64,000 nt of DNA from Bacillus massiliigorillae (GCF_000380245.2 NZ_HG428741.1:2173347-2237346), one strand, 5' to 3'; positions 51,752 through 61,173 are shown, counted from the first letter of the stretch. Notes: generated by a model from the sequence alone, not told the origin. Numbers and translations are program-made.

Positions 51752-51837
51752 TACGTTCTAAACTGCTCCGTTTGTTCCAAAGCAAAAAGACTGCTTATTA
51801 GCAGCTTTTATCTTAATCACTAGCACCTATAACTTCA
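51752..51837 (-). repeat. CT-repeat copy
   Basis: CGTTCTAAACTGCTCC, GTTTGTTCCAAAGC, AAAAAGACTGCTTATTAGCAG hairpin, TCTTAATCACTAGCACC and TATAACTTC. It is 3' of the membrane protein gene. Confidence 0.8.
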
Positions 51838-51900
51838 ATTGAGATATACATTTTCCATTTTAGTATTAAAACGCATTAACCCTCTTCAGGTCTTATTAAG

Positions 51901-52200
51901 TCAAACTAACATGAATAAGCCTAATATGAACACTGATGCTGAGACAGTTCCATAAAGAAATAGGGTTTTTAAATTTGTTTCAATTTTCTTATTTCCGTTC
52001 GCGGATTTCTTAATATACTTTTTCACTAAAATCCCAATTGTCCAACTGATTGCAATCATTATAATAAGAGTCTCTATAAATTTAGAGTTTGGAAATACTG
52101 GTTCCATTGATGAGTAAATTAGGGATTCTAATATAGCATAGCTTATTAGTATCAAAGACAATGCATATACAATGACAGTTATGATATAAGATTTCCTCAA
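51901..52200 (-). CDS. Hypothetical three-helix membrane protein
   Basis: 99 residues. Helices at about 5-26 (IITVIVYALSLILISYAILE), 43-60 (FIETLIIMIAISWTIGILV) and 76-98 (TLFLYGTVSASVFILGLFML), with a basic loop KKYIKKSANGNKK after the second. The start has AGGTGGGAGGATTATT upstream. The family is not recognised. Confidence 0.55.
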   Translation of the reverse strand: MRKSYIITVIVYALSLILISYAILESLIYSSMEPVFPNSKFIETLIIMIAISWTIGILVKKYIKKSANGNKKIETNLKTLFLYGTVSASVFILGLFMLV

Positions 52201-52254
52201 AAAATAATCCTCCCACCTTCAAGAAATATCACCATTATTTTACCATAAAAAGTA

Positions 52255-52362
52255 AAATACTTATTAAGCTATCCTGCCCCGTTAACTGCATAACAAAAAA
52301 GAGCTGATCACAGCCCTTGATATTAGAGTAATGCACCCGTTAATTGAGTTTTATTCACAAAC
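52255..52362 (-). repeat. CT-repeat copy, right end overlaps peptidase E gene
   Basis: ATACTTATTAAGCTATCCTG, CCCCGTTAACTGCATAAC, hairpin GAGCTGATCACAGCCC, TATTAGAGTAATGCACCCG, TTAATTGAG and TTCACAAAC. The last codons and stop of peptidase E (VCE, stop) are in the repeat. Confidence 0.9.
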
Positions 52363-52965
52363 AATTACATCGTTTTCTTTAACTTTAATTACTTGTGTAT
52401 TTGAGATGGGTAAAAGGTTTAACGCGGAATCATAATGAGCAATTATAGCCGATGTCGAGTCCTTAAATGGCTCGTTACTATAGTGAGGAACTGGATAAAA
52501 TTCCACTAAGTTTAAACCTTCAAACGTTTTCAATTGAGTAGCTTTTTCTTTATCGTCCATAAATCTTATATACTCTATATTAGGGGAAGTTACTATAGCT
52601 CCTGCTGATTCTCCAATATACAATTTTCCTGAATCAACTTGTTCTTTTATTATCTTATCTGTTCCGGATCTTCTCAACTCTTGCAACAAGAAAAAAGTAT
52701 TTCCTCCTGATACATAAATAAGATCGTTTCGTTCCAATTTTTCTTTAATCTCTTCTGGCGATGCTACAGCAACATCGAGTTCTTCAAGGACCACGCCCAA
52801 CTTTTTGAATTCTTCTTTTGCTGTATCAACATAGTGAACTACCTCTTCTGGAATACTGGCAGTAGGAATAAACGTTAGAGTTTTCCCTTTTAAGTCTTCA
52901 TCAGCAAATTTTCTAAATAGACCAACTACATCTTTAAACGAAGATGCTAAAAACATTTTAAGCAT
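52351..52965 (-). CDS. Peptidase E-like protein (S51 family)
   Basis: 204 residues. The S51 fold is clear: TFIPTASIPEEVVHYVDTAK, DLIYVSGGNTFFLLQELRRS and the nucleophile elbow LYIGESAGAIVTSPNIEY (Ser in GESAG). The His of the triad is likely in PVPHYSNEPF. S51 enzymes such as PepE cleave Asp-X dipeptides; related members are cyanophycinases. The stop codon lies inside a CT-repeat. Start behind AAGGAGAATTAAT. Confidence 0.85.
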   Translation of the reverse strand: MLKMFLASSFKDVVGLFRKFADEDLKGKTLTFIPTASIPEEVVHYVDTAKEEFKKLGVVLEELDVAVASPEEIKEKLERNDLIYVSGGNTFFLLQELRRSGTDKIIKEQVDSGKLYIGESAGAIVTSPNIEYIRFMDDKEKATQLKTFEGLNLVEFYPVPHYSNEPFKDSTSAIIAHYDSALNLLPISNTQVIKVKENDVIVCE

Positions 52966-53262
52966 ATTAATTCTCCTTTTTTATTATTGCTTTTATACGG
53001 ATATGAAAATCTCTTTAACACAATTTGGCCCTTTAATGAAAACAAGCGCTGATGCTTATTACAGTAATCCTTCAAAAAAAATCACTGCCTTGGAAGAATT
53101 TAAATTAAGAACATACGTACCTATAATACCATTATCTTCCTATTTTAGAAATAAAAATTGTTGTTGTAGTAAATGAGATCATTTAGACGTCTAATATAAA
53201 AAAATAATGTCAATCATCTACTCTGCCAATAAAACCATATATAGATTACCTTTCAGTTATAC
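52966..53262. other. Gene-free interval
   Basis: No gene supported. CCCTTTAATGAAAACAAGCG near 53030 may be a worn CT-repeat core. The rest is AT-rich without recognisable remnant. Confidence 0.4.
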
Positions 53263-53375
53263 TCTCTTCCACTAACCTGCCCCGTTAGCAGCATAAGAAG
53301 AAAAGACTGCCCAAATGGATAGCCTTGTTCTTCAACTCTAGCACCCGATAGTTTAAGTACATCCTTTCACAAACT
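53263..53375 (-). repeat. CT-repeat copy, full
   Basis: TCTCTTCCACTAACCTGCC, CCGTTAGCAGCATAAG, GACTGCCCAAATGGATAGC, TTCTTCAACTCTAGCACCCG, ATAGTTTAAGTAC and TTCACAA. It is 3' of the membrane protein gene at 53401. Confidence 0.9.
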
Positions 53376-53400
53376 TCTATAGTTTTGAAAGATGATAATC

Positions 53401-53769
53401 TTATAAATTATATATAACAGTTAGTATCATTAAGATAAGAGCCTTAGATAATCCTATAAAAAATGTAAGTAAATACTCTTTGGAATTTTCAATATATTTT
53501 TTCTCTAATATAGCTTCAAACCCATAAAAAGTTACACCGAATATAAAAATCACAATAAACACGTAGGGGGATTCTATTCCTACAAGATTAGAAAAAACAG
53601 CGAATAAAAGAAGTATAAATAGTTTTACCCACATTTCATATTTAGTAAAGAATTCTTTTCTTTTAGTTACTTTTTTTAGTCTAAAACATTTTCGAATAAA
53701 GTTATCCCATACATCTGAGACTAGGACAGTTATTATCATCACAACAACGAATATTTCTACTAATGGCAT
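53401..53769 (-). CDS. Hypothetical membrane protein
   Basis: 122 residues from the ATG at MPLVEIFVVVMIITVLVSDV; an upstream ATG directly after AAGG has no room for ribosome binding. Four hydrophobic segments (about 4-20, 41-58, 63-81, 95-118) surround a basic loop RKCFRLKKVTKRKEFFTKYE. The family is not recognised. It is a single-gene unit. Confidence 0.5.
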   Translation of the reverse strand: MPLVEIFVVVMIITVLVSDVWDNFIRKCFRLKKVTKRKEFFTKYEMWVKLFILLLFAVFSNLVGIESPYVFIVIFIFGVTFYGFEAILEKKYIENSKEYLLTFFIGLSKALILMILTVIYNL

Positions 53770-53828
53770 TTTACAATTCCACATCCTTATCTGCCTATAT
53801 TATATCTATATTACATATTAGTGTAATT

Positions 53829-53925
53829 TCTTTTTCAACTATCCTGCCCCGTTAGTCCAAAAAGAAAAAGCTGTCTAAATGACAGCCTTGTTCAGCTCTA
53901 GCACCCGTTAGCTGAATAAAAACAC
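53829..53925 (-). repeat. CT-repeat copy
   Basis: TCTTTTTCAACTATCCTGC, CCCGTTAGTCCAAAAAG, hairpin AGCTGTC-TAAAT-GACAGCC, TTCAGCTCTAGCACCCG and TTAGCTGAATAA. It is 3' of the intact DUF3953 gene. Confidence 0.85.
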
Positions 53926-54321
53926 CTTAATAGAAACAAAAAAAACAAATACCGAAGCAATAATACCTATGTATCCCCAAAAGTTTTTTCGGTCTTTTTG
54001 AAGTTCTTCTAATCCCATTAATAACATAATAAATCCTAACAACAAAAGTGTATAAGAATTATAATCATACTTTTCAGTTATCAAGGCGTAAGCAGATAAA
54101 CCTACAGTAATAATTGTTAGGATAATTCTTGAAGTTTTAAGCATATTTTTCCTCCCATAATAAGTCCATACATATCAAACCTCTTTGAGAAGCTATTTAT
54201 TTTTTCTAGACATTTAACCAATCTAATTATCCAATATAGTACTATCCAAGGTAGAATGAACTTTGTAGCCCATTCAATTAGATTAGGTAACACTGAAGGT
54301 GCGTTTATCCCGATAAACGGG
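53897..54321. repeat. Duplicated 0.42 kb segment, copy 2
   Basis: Nearly identical to 1858-2280. It ends at the motif CCCGATAAACGG, where the sequence changes abruptly to an amidohydrolase fragment. Confidence 0.9.
53908..54144 (-). CDS. DUF3953 (YczI-like) membrane protein, intact copy
   Basis: 78 residues: MLKTSRIILTIITVGLSAYA, then LLGFIMLLMGLEELQKDRKN, then FWGYIGIIASVFVFFVSIKV and a short end. Three membrane helices are expected. It matches YczI/DUF3953 proteins of Bacillus over its length, which the frameshifted copy at 1790 does not. Function unknown. The start is preceded by GGGAGGAAAAAT. Confidence 0.8.
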   Translation of the reverse strand: MLKTSRIILTIITVGLSAYALITEKYDYNSYTLLLLGFIMLLMGLEELQKDRKNFWGYIGIIASVFVFFVSIKVFLFS

Positions 54322-54467
54322 GTGAAAACCTCATTGGCAAAAACATAGTCACTACCAAATAATATTTGAGTCGTTCCAGCTAACTTTTCCATTGTTGTAA
54401 AAGTTGTAGGAGATGCAGATAATGCCGTATCGTAGTAGAATTTTTTCAGATAATAAGTTACAACCAC
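54117..54467 (-). pseudogene. Chimeric frame: amidohydrolase tail joined to membrane-protein gene
   Basis: The first part (54467-54322) reads LKKFYYDTALSASPTTFTTM, EKLAGTTQILFGSDYVFANE: the C-terminal end of an amidohydrolase-2 type decarboxylase or hydrolase (metal-binding GSDY motif). At 54321 it switches to FIGINAPSVLPNLIEWATKF, the middle of the small membrane protein also seen intact at 2150-2332. One T fewer in a T-run removes the normal end. The chimera is unlikely to be functional. Confidence 0.7.
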
Positions 54468-54499
54468 TTACATAGTAATAACATACGTAAAAATATGCT

Positions 54500-57400
54500 C
54501 TATTCGGTAACAGTTTCTCTTTCCATATTTTTAAAAGCTGTTGCCAGCATTAGCTTCAAACGATTTACCTGATTAACCGCAGATTCACTGGCATCGTAAT
54601 CAATAGCCGTTATATTTGCATGGGGATATAGACTCTTTAATCCTTTAATCATACCCCTACCCGTTACATGATTCGGTAAACAAGCAAATGGCTGGACGCA
54701 TGCTATATTAGTAACACCATCTTCAATTAACTCCATCATTTCTGCAGTTAAAAACCATCCTTCTCCAGCCTGATTGGCAATAGATAAAAGATTACTTGCT
54801 TTATCAGCAAGCTGATAAATTGTAAGTGGAGTGGAAAACCTTTCACTTTGTCTTAAAGCATCTTTTAATGGTTTACGATAATATTCTATATAACGAATAA
54901 AACTATGGCTAACTGGAACAGATATTTTACTCTTTCCTAAGTGAGTTCCTTTATACACACTGTCAAATGTACAATATAAGTAAAAGTCGAGAATATCTGG
55001 TACAACAGCTTCCCCACCTTCCTGTTCGATTAGCTGTATAATTTGGTTATTTGCATTTGGATGAAACTTCACTAATATTTCTCCAACGACTCCTACTCGA
55101 GGCTTTTTTTGAGAAGAAATAGGTACCGCATCAAACTGTGTAATCATTTTTTTTAGAATCTGACAATACTCACTAAAACGAAAGGAACTCATTGATTCTA
55201 TACAAATGCTCATCCAATAATTAAATAACTTGTCTGTGTTACCTTTTACTATTTCATATGGTCGAATTCTATTCGTAAGTCGCATTAAGGCGTCACCATA
55301 GCAAGTTGCAACAATTAACTTTTTTATCATTGAATAGCTCAATTTAAATCCAGGATGTTTTTCAATGCCAACTGCATTAAGAGAAATAACGGGAACTTGT
55401 TCTAAATTAGCATCCTTCAAGGCTTTTCTCAATAATGTGATATAATTCGTCGCTCGACAAGCACCGCCTGTTTGTGACATAATGACCGCTGTGCGATTAA
55501 CATCATACTTTCCACTTTTTAATGCATGAACTAATTGACCAGTTGTTAAAATAGCTGGATAACAAGCATCATTGTTCACAGAACGTAATCCTTCATTCAC
55601 TGCTTCTTCCGACACAGTAGGTAATAACTCTGCTTGATAGCCTTCATCCTTCAATACCGCTTCATATAAAGGAAAGTGAATAGGAGACATCTGTGGAATA
55701 AGAATTGTATAATCCTTTTTCATTTCCTTCATAAAAGAAACAATTTGTTTTTCTGTTTTCGAATGGAGCATCTTACCATTATTTCTTGAACGCTGCTTCA
55801 TGGCTGCTTGTAAGGAACGAATACGTATTCGAGCAGACCCCAAATTATGTATTTCATCTATTTTTATCAGTGTATACATTTTTTGATGATTTTCTAATAT
55901 GTCTTGAACTACATCAGATGTCACAGCATCTAACCCACAGCCAAATGATGTTAATTGAACTAGCTCTAGATTATCTTTTAAAGCTACTACTCTCGCTGCT
56001 CGATAAAGACGAGAGTGATAGGTCCACTGATTGACCACGTGAATATCATTTTTCACTTCAGCTAGATGAGCGATAGAATCTTCTGTTAACACTGCCATGT
56101 CGTAGCTAGTTATTAAGTCAGAAATACCATGATTTATTTCTGGATCAATGTGATAAGGTCTACCAGCAAGTACAATTCCTTTTTTCCCTGTCTCCTTTAA
56201 ATAACGTAAAGTTTCCTCACCCTTTCTTTGAATATCTTTCCGGGCCCTTTCAGCTTCTTGCAATGCTTTTTCCACCGCTAAATAGATTTCTTTTTTCGAA
56301 ATGTCACTAAACTGTATGGCTAATTCCTTCTTCAACGCCTTTTCATTGTGTAAAGTTAAGAAAGGTTGAATAAAAGGTATTCCCTTGTCTTTTATACGAT
56401 CCATGTTCACTCGAATAACCTCAGGATAAGAAGTAACGACTGGACAATTAAAATGATTGTTTGCTTCTTCTGCTTCTTTTTTCTCAAAGACAACCGCAGG
56501 ATAGAAAATAAAATCCACATCCAAATCAATTAATGATTCAATATGACCATGAGTTAGTTTAGCCGGATAACATACAGATTCTGAAGGAATAGAATCCATC
56601 CCTCGCTCATAAATTTTTTTACTAGAGCGTGGAGACAATACCACTTCATATCCAAGTTCCGTGAAAAAGGTGTACCAAAATGGATAATTTTCATACATAT
56701 TTAATACTCGAGGTATACCAACCTTCCCACGTTTTACTTGATCATTTAGTAAAGGAGAATATTCGAAAATCCGTTCGTATTTATAATTATACAAATTAGG
56801 TAAACTTTTATTTTTTCTCCTTTTTCTTCCACCTCGTTCACATCGATTTCCAGTAATGAAAAAACGTTTATCTTTAAAACGATTAATCGTTAATGAACAA
56901 TTATTCCCGCATAATCCACAGCGACTGTGAGATATTTCACAAAAAAAAGCCTTAATCTCGTCCATTCCTACAATTGTACTGACTCTATCGTCCTTTTGTT
57001 CTTTAGCTAGTAACGCACAGCCATAAGCTCCCATCATCCCTGCAATATTGGGACGAATGACCTCTTTTCCGATTAACAATTCAAATGCGCGAAGAACCGC
57101 TTCGTTATAGAACGTTCCCCCCTGAACAATTATCTTCTCCCCTAATTCCTCTGTATTACGTAGCTTCATTACTTTTTGTATAGCGTTTTTTATTACGGAA
57201 TATGATAGTCCAGCTGAAAGATTAGATAACGTTACACCTTCTTTTTGTACTTGTTTTACCTTTGAATTCATAAATACTGTGCATCTAGATCCTAAATCGA
57301 CTGGTTGATCCGCAAGCAAAGCTTCTTCAGCAAATTGATCAATTGATAAATGAAGTGATTTCGCAAAGCTCTCCAAAAATGAACCACATCCTGCTGAGCA

Positions 57401-58729
57401 TGCTTCATTCAGCAATAATTGATCGATTGCACCATTCTTTATTTTGATACATTTCATATCTTGACCACCTATATCAAGAATAAAATCTACATCTGAAGAA
57501 AAATTAGCTGCTGCTTTATAATGTGCAACCGTTTCAATTTCACCAATATCAATTTTTAAAGCCGCCTTCACTAAACCTTCACCATATCCAGTTACAGCTG
57601 ATTTTGATATATACATATCCTTTGGCATGATTCGATATAAATGCTCTAGCCCATCCAATACTGATTGCAGGGGCTTCCCTTTATTACTTTCATAAAAAGT
57701 ATATAATAACTCGTTATCTTCTCCTATCAAAGCAATTTTGGTTGTTGTTGAGCCCGCATCAATTCCTAAATATCCTGCTCCTTTATATGAAGCTAGATTA
57801 CCCTTCCTTACTGTAGCTTGCTCGTGACGGGCACGAAACCTTTTCAGTTCTTCCTCGTTTTCAAATAAACAAGGTAATCGAGTTATTTCCTTATTATTTG
57901 ATGATAAGGATACACGATCAAAACGAGCGCATAAATCATCAAGATGGATGGAATCATTCTTCTGACTGCTTATTGCTGCACCTATCGCAACATAGTATTG
58001 GCTGTTTGAAGGAAAAATGACATCATCCTTTGATAATTGTAATGTTTCAATAAATCGTTGACGAAGCTCAGATAAATAGGTTAACGGTCCACCTAGAAAT
58101 GCAACCTTTCCTCTTATTGGACGTCCGCACGCTAATCCACTAACTGTTTGAGATACGACACTTTGAAAAACAGAAGCTGCAATATCTTCTTTTCGAACTC
58201 CTTCATTTAAAAGTGGCTGTACATCAGTTTTAGCAAATACTCCACATCGAGACGCAATTGGATAAATCTTTTCATGTGACTGTGCAAGAGTATTTAAACC
58301 CATTGCATCAACTTGGATAAGAGCTGCAATCTGGTCAATAAATGCACCAGTTCCTCCTGCACATGCTGCATTCATTCTTTGCTCAATGCCATTTTTAAAA
58401 TAAATAATCTTTGCATCCTCTCCTCCGAGCTCAATCACTACATCCGTCTGTGGAATGTTTCTTTCGACTGCCTCTGTACAGGCAATCACTTCTTGAATAA
58501 AAGGAATACCAGCTTGTTTAGCCATCGATATCCCAGCTGACCCAGAAATATTCATTGTGACCTTGGCATCTGGAAAAAGTGATACTAGTTCTTTTAACAA
58601 TTGATTTGTTGTATTTTTCACATCAGAAAAATGTCTAAGATACTTTTGATAAACTATCTCTTCATTTTTATTTATTGCAATAATTTTTGAAGTGGTAGAT
58701 CCGACATCTAGCCCTATATGTAATAACAT
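54500..58729 (-). CDS. 2-hydroxyacyl-CoA dehydratase activase-like protein
   Basis: 1409 residues, the usual size of the long BadF/BcrA-type fusion activators. Two ASKHA ATPase domains come first: GLDVGSTTSKIIAINKNEE with AACAGGTGAFIDQIA (about 1-260), and GIDAGSTTTKIALIGEDNE with EACSAGCGSFLESFAKSL (about 310-590). The Cys of each CAGGTG/CSAGCG motif fits the shared 4Fe-4S cluster. A cysteine motif SRCGLCGNNCSLTINRF follows, then DUF2229 and HgdB-like segments (about 650-1400). The long proteins are expected to use ATP to fire electrons into a dehydratase or reductase. No partner enzyme is encoded here. No gene lies between it and 59000. Confidence 0.88.
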   Translation of the reverse strand: MLLHIGLDVGSTTSKIIAINKNEEIVYQKYLRHFSDVKNTTNQLLKELVSLFPDAKVTMNISGSAGISMAKQAGIPFIQEVIACTEAVERNIPQTDVVIELGGEDAKIIYFKNGIEQRMNAACAGGTGAFIDQIAALIQVDAMGLNTLAQSHEKIYPIASRCGVFAKTDVQPLLNEGVRKEDIAASVFQSVVSQTVSGLACGRPIRGKVAFLGGPLTYLSELRQRFIETLQLSKDDVIFPSNSQYYVAIGAAISSQKNDSIHLDDLCARFDRVSLSSNNKEITRLPCLFENEEELKRFRARHEQATVRKGNLASYKGAGYLGIDAGSTTTKIALIGEDNELLYTFYESNKGKPLQSVLDGLEHLYRIMPKDMYISKSAVTGYGEGLVKAALKIDIGEIETVAHYKAAANFSSDVDFILDIGGQDMKCIKIKNGAIDQLLLNEACSAGCGSFLESFAKSLHLSIDQFAEEALLADQPVDLGSRCTVFMNSKVKQVQKEGVTLSNLSAGLSYSVIKNAIQKVMKLRNTEELGEKIIVQGGTFYNEAVLRAFELLIGKEVIRPNIAGMMGAYGCALLAKEQKDDRVSTIVGMDEIKAFFCEISHSRCGLCGNNCSLTINRFKDKRFFITGNRCERGGRKRRKNKSLPNLYNYKYERIFEYSPLLNDQVKRGKVGIPRVLNMYENYPFWYTFFTELGYEVVLSPRSSKKIYERGMDSIPSESVCYPAKLTHGHIESLIDLDVDFIFYPAVVFEKKEAEEANNHFNCPVVTSYPEVIRVNMDRIKDKGIPFIQPFLTLHNEKALKKELAIQFSDISKKEIYLAVEKALQEAERARKDIQRKGEETLRYLKETGKKGIVLAGRPYHIDPEINHGISDLITSYDMAVLTEDSIAHLAEVKNDIHVVNQWTYHSRLYRAARVVALKDNLELVQLTSFGCGLDAVTSDVVQDILENHQKMYTLIKIDEIHNLGSARIRIRSLQAAMKQRSRNNGKMLHSKTEKQIVSFMKEMKKDYTILIPQMSPIHFPLYEAVLKDEGYQAELLPTVSEEAVNEGLRSVNNDACYPAILTTGQLVHALKSGKYDVNRTAVIMSQTGGACRATNYITLLRKALKDANLEQVPVISLNAVGIEKHPGFKLSYSMIKKLIVATCYGDALMRLTNRIRPYEIVKGNTDKLFNYWMSICIESMSSFRFSEYCQILKKMITQFDAVPISSQKKPRVGVVGEILVKFHPNANNQIIQLIEQEGGEAVVPDILDFYLYCTFDSVYKGTHLGKSKISVPVSHSFIRYIEYYRKPLKDALRQSERFSTPLTIYQLADKASNLLSIANQAGEGWFLTAEMMELIEDGVTNIACVQPFACLPNHVTGRGMIKGLKSLYPHANITAIDYDASESAVNQVNRLKLMLATAFKNMERETVTE

Positions 58730-58999
58730 TTGTAGTCCTTACCCCTCTCCTAAAATAAGTTCAACATCTTTACTATTCACTGGTATTAAAATTGACACAT
58801 TTATATTATTTTAAAAAAGCAAATATACAAATCAATATCTTAATATCTTTTTTAAAAGAACCTAAACTCCCTCAGTTTAATACGATTTTCTCTCGAATAC
58901 CCTCTTATTCGCAGGATTTCATGTACCTAAGATTCCAATATCAATAACACCTGCCAGATGTCCATTTTGAACCAATAAGTTTCTTGATCTTTTTTAAGA

Positions 59000-59029
59000 A
59001 AAGCCATTTTGCCTAGGCAAAATGGCTTT
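59000..59029. terminator. Terminator of the YhgE-like gene
   Basis: A perfect 30-bp palindrome: arms AAAGCCATTTTGCCT and AGGCAAAATGGCTTT, four bases after the stop on the minus strand. Confidence 0.85.
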
Positions 59030-59033
59030 AACA

Positions 59034-60236
59034 TTACGCTGTTTTCACTTTTTCAACTAAATTTTTAATCCATACAAGTACCAATCCAACAACTAAAATC
59101 CATACAAGTACGAGTCCGTAACTGTTGAATACTTCTTTACTAAAGAATAACACGTCTTTTAAGCCTTCCACGAAGAAGCGTAACGGTAACCATGAAACGA
59201 TATAGTCTCTATAGAATGACGGGATCATTTCTGGTGCTAATTGCACAGCAGCTATGCTGAAGAACAGTAATAGTACATAGATAATAATGCTTGGTAGCTT
59301 TAACCAACGCAGTGTCGCAAAAATCATAAAAATAAACGCTGAAACTGCTAGTGCTACAAATAACGCGACACGATTAAAGTCTGCATAGTCTAATTCTAAA
59401 ATCCATGTTGAATACCATGTTGTAACATAACCTGCTACAAGCGCGTATACGAACGCCATCACTGATTGAATCGTGTTGAATTTTAATTTTTTTCCTTTTG
59501 AGGTGAATGTACGTTTATTACCTGACAAGTACAGCATGACTGCTCCGATAAGGCTGGAAAACCATGTCACCGTTAGTAATGCTAAAGGCGCACTCGCTAA
59601 ACTTCCTACCTCATGCACTTTAATAATTTCTGATTGAATTGGATTTGCGAAATCCTGTACTTTACTCGGCTGAATTGGTGAAATCATGGCACCGATTTGT
59701 GCTAGTGGGCTATTTTCACCTTGCGCTTGTAAGACGGGTGCTAAATTATTTTTTATTTCATCCGTTTTTGATTGTACTTCTGTTAACATTTGCGTACTTA
59801 AATTTGTATTTAACGTGGATACCATCGTCGTTAACGCTGTTTGTACAACTGTTGCAGCTGTTGTGTTTGCACCTTCGTTTACGATGATTTGTACGGTAGC
59901 TTTCTCAGGTGTCTCGTTTTGTAATGTCCCTACCTTGCTTGAAAAGTTAGCTGGAATGACTAATGCGCCGTAAGCTTCGCGCTCATCCATTGCAATAGTT
60001 AACGCATCAATTGAATCATATTTCGTAAACTTAACGATTTCTGGTGCATTTGCTAACAATGCTTGCGCTAATGTTGCGCCCTCTTCACCTTCATCTGCAA
60101 CAACTAAACCAATTGGTAAATTTTCCGGACTCATTTTTACTGTCGGAAAATTTGCTAGCATAAAAATTAATCCCAAAATAATGATGGAAATAATCGGCAT
60201 TATAAAAATGCGATTTGAATTTACTAATTTCTCCAC
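59034..60236 (-). CDS. YhgE/Pip-type ABC-2 membrane protein
   Basis: 400 residues. An N-terminal helix (about 11-29), a large extracytoplasmic part (about 30-215) that includes LPIGLVVADEGEEGATLAQA and TVQIIVNEGANTTAATVVQT, and five C-terminal helices of an ABC-2 permease (from about 218). YhgE/Pip proteins act in phage infection, secretion or lipid and drug export. It is divergent from a TetR gene, a common pairing for such exporters, so it is likely repressed by that protein. Confidence 0.88.
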   Translation of the reverse strand: MEKLVNSNRIFIMPIISIIILGLIFMLANFPTVKMSPENLPIGLVVADEGEEGATLAQALLANAPEIVKFTKYDSIDALTIAMDEREAYGALVIPANFSSKVGTLQNETPEKATVQIIVNEGANTTAATVVQTALTTMVSTLNTNLSTQMLTEVQSKTDEIKNNLAPVLQAQGENSPLAQIGAMISPIQPSKVQDFANPIQSEIIKVHEVGSLASAPLALLTVTWFSSLIGAVMLYLSGNKRTFTSKGKKLKFNTIQSVMAFVYALVAGYVTTWYSTWILELDYADFNRVALFVALAVSAFIFMIFATLRWLKLPSIIIYVLLLFFSIAAVQLAPEMIPSFYRDYIVSWLPLRFFVEGLKDVLFFSKEVFNSYGLVLVWILVVGLVLVWIKNLVEKVKTA

Positions 60237-60341
60237 AAAATAATCTCCTTTTAATAAACATATTGTTGTTTAACGTTCTATTTGTATTTTATTATTTATG
60301 TATTTTAACTACCATAATCAAAATTGACACTTTTATATATT

Positions 60342-60403
60342 AATCAACAATAGAAAAGGAAATGTTCATTAACATTTTGTTGATTTATGACTATGTTGAT
60401 TAT
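60342..60403. promoter_or_regulatory. Operator-like palindromes between yhgE-like and tetR genes
   Basis: Outer inverted repeat AATCAACAA ... TTGTTGATT (60342-60385) around an inner one, AATGTT-CATT-AACATT (60361-60376). A further half-site GTTGATTAT is at 60395. Suitable as operator for the TetR protein. Confidence 0.6.
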
Positions 60404-60432
60404 AAAATAGTGGTCAAATGAGGTGAATTGCT

Positions 60433-61086
60433 ATGGATCGAAGAAAAAGAAAATCAAGGAAAGCAATTTTTGATGCCTGTGTTGAGCTGTCCAAAGAAAA
60501 AGATTTTCAAAACATGACGGTTAACGAAATCGTTGACCGTGCCGACTTAAACCGAGGTACGTTTTATTTACACTTTGCCGATAAGTTTGATATGATGAAC
60601 AGCTTTGAAGACGAAATGATTGAAAAAATTAAAGATGTGCTAGTCAACAATATTCCTAAAGAGAATTTCGATAAACAATTTATTCAGTCACGTTACAATA
60701 CAGTCGTATATATTTTGAAATGCTACGAGGAGAATAAAGAACTCGTGCAACTACTAATGAGCTCAAGCCATAGTACATCGTTTCAAACAAAGCTACGCGA
60801 AACATTAAAAAGGGTTTTGGTTGACAAGATTTTTCCAAAACTCGAAATAAATGCACTAACTATTCCAACTGATTTATTTATTATATTTTTCACATCCATT
60901 TCATTAAATTTAGCAGAATACACCTATCAATCTGAAGAGCCAATCAATAACGAATATCTTGCCAAATTTTTAATTAACGTTATATTCCATGGCCCTGCAA
61001 AAACGTTAGGTCTAATAGTAGATAATAATCTAGTACCAAGCATGGCGGAAGATGAATTCCAATTATTTGTAAAACAATTTACTTAA
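60433..61086 (+). CDS. TetR-family transcriptional regulator
   Basis: 217 residues. The DNA-binding helix-turn-helix is at the N-terminus: KSRKAIFDACVELSKEKDFQ, MTVNEIVDRADLNRGTFYLH, then FADKFDMMNSFEDEM. The C-terminal helical domain is of the DhaS/TetR_C type (ELVQLLMSSSHSTSFQTKLR). It probably represses the divergent YhgE-like exporter and itself through the palindromes in between. Start behind TGAGGTGAATTGCT. Confidence 0.92.
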   Translation: MDRRKRKSRKAIFDACVELSKEKDFQNMTVNEIVDRADLNRGTFYLHFADKFDMMNSFEDEMIEKIKDVLVNNIPKENFDKQFIQSRYNTVVYILKCYEENKELVQLLMSSSHSTSFQTKLRETLKRVLVDKIFPKLEINALTIPTDLFIIFFTSISLNLAEYTYQSEEPINNEYLAKFLINVIFHGPAKTLGLIVDNNLVPSMAEDEFQLFVKQFT

Positions 61087-61173
61087 ACAAACAAGGTGCA
61101 TTGGTGCAATAAGTTTTTGTTTCATACAAACACATACAAAATAACGTTCCCAAATGAAAGTTTGGGGGCACAT

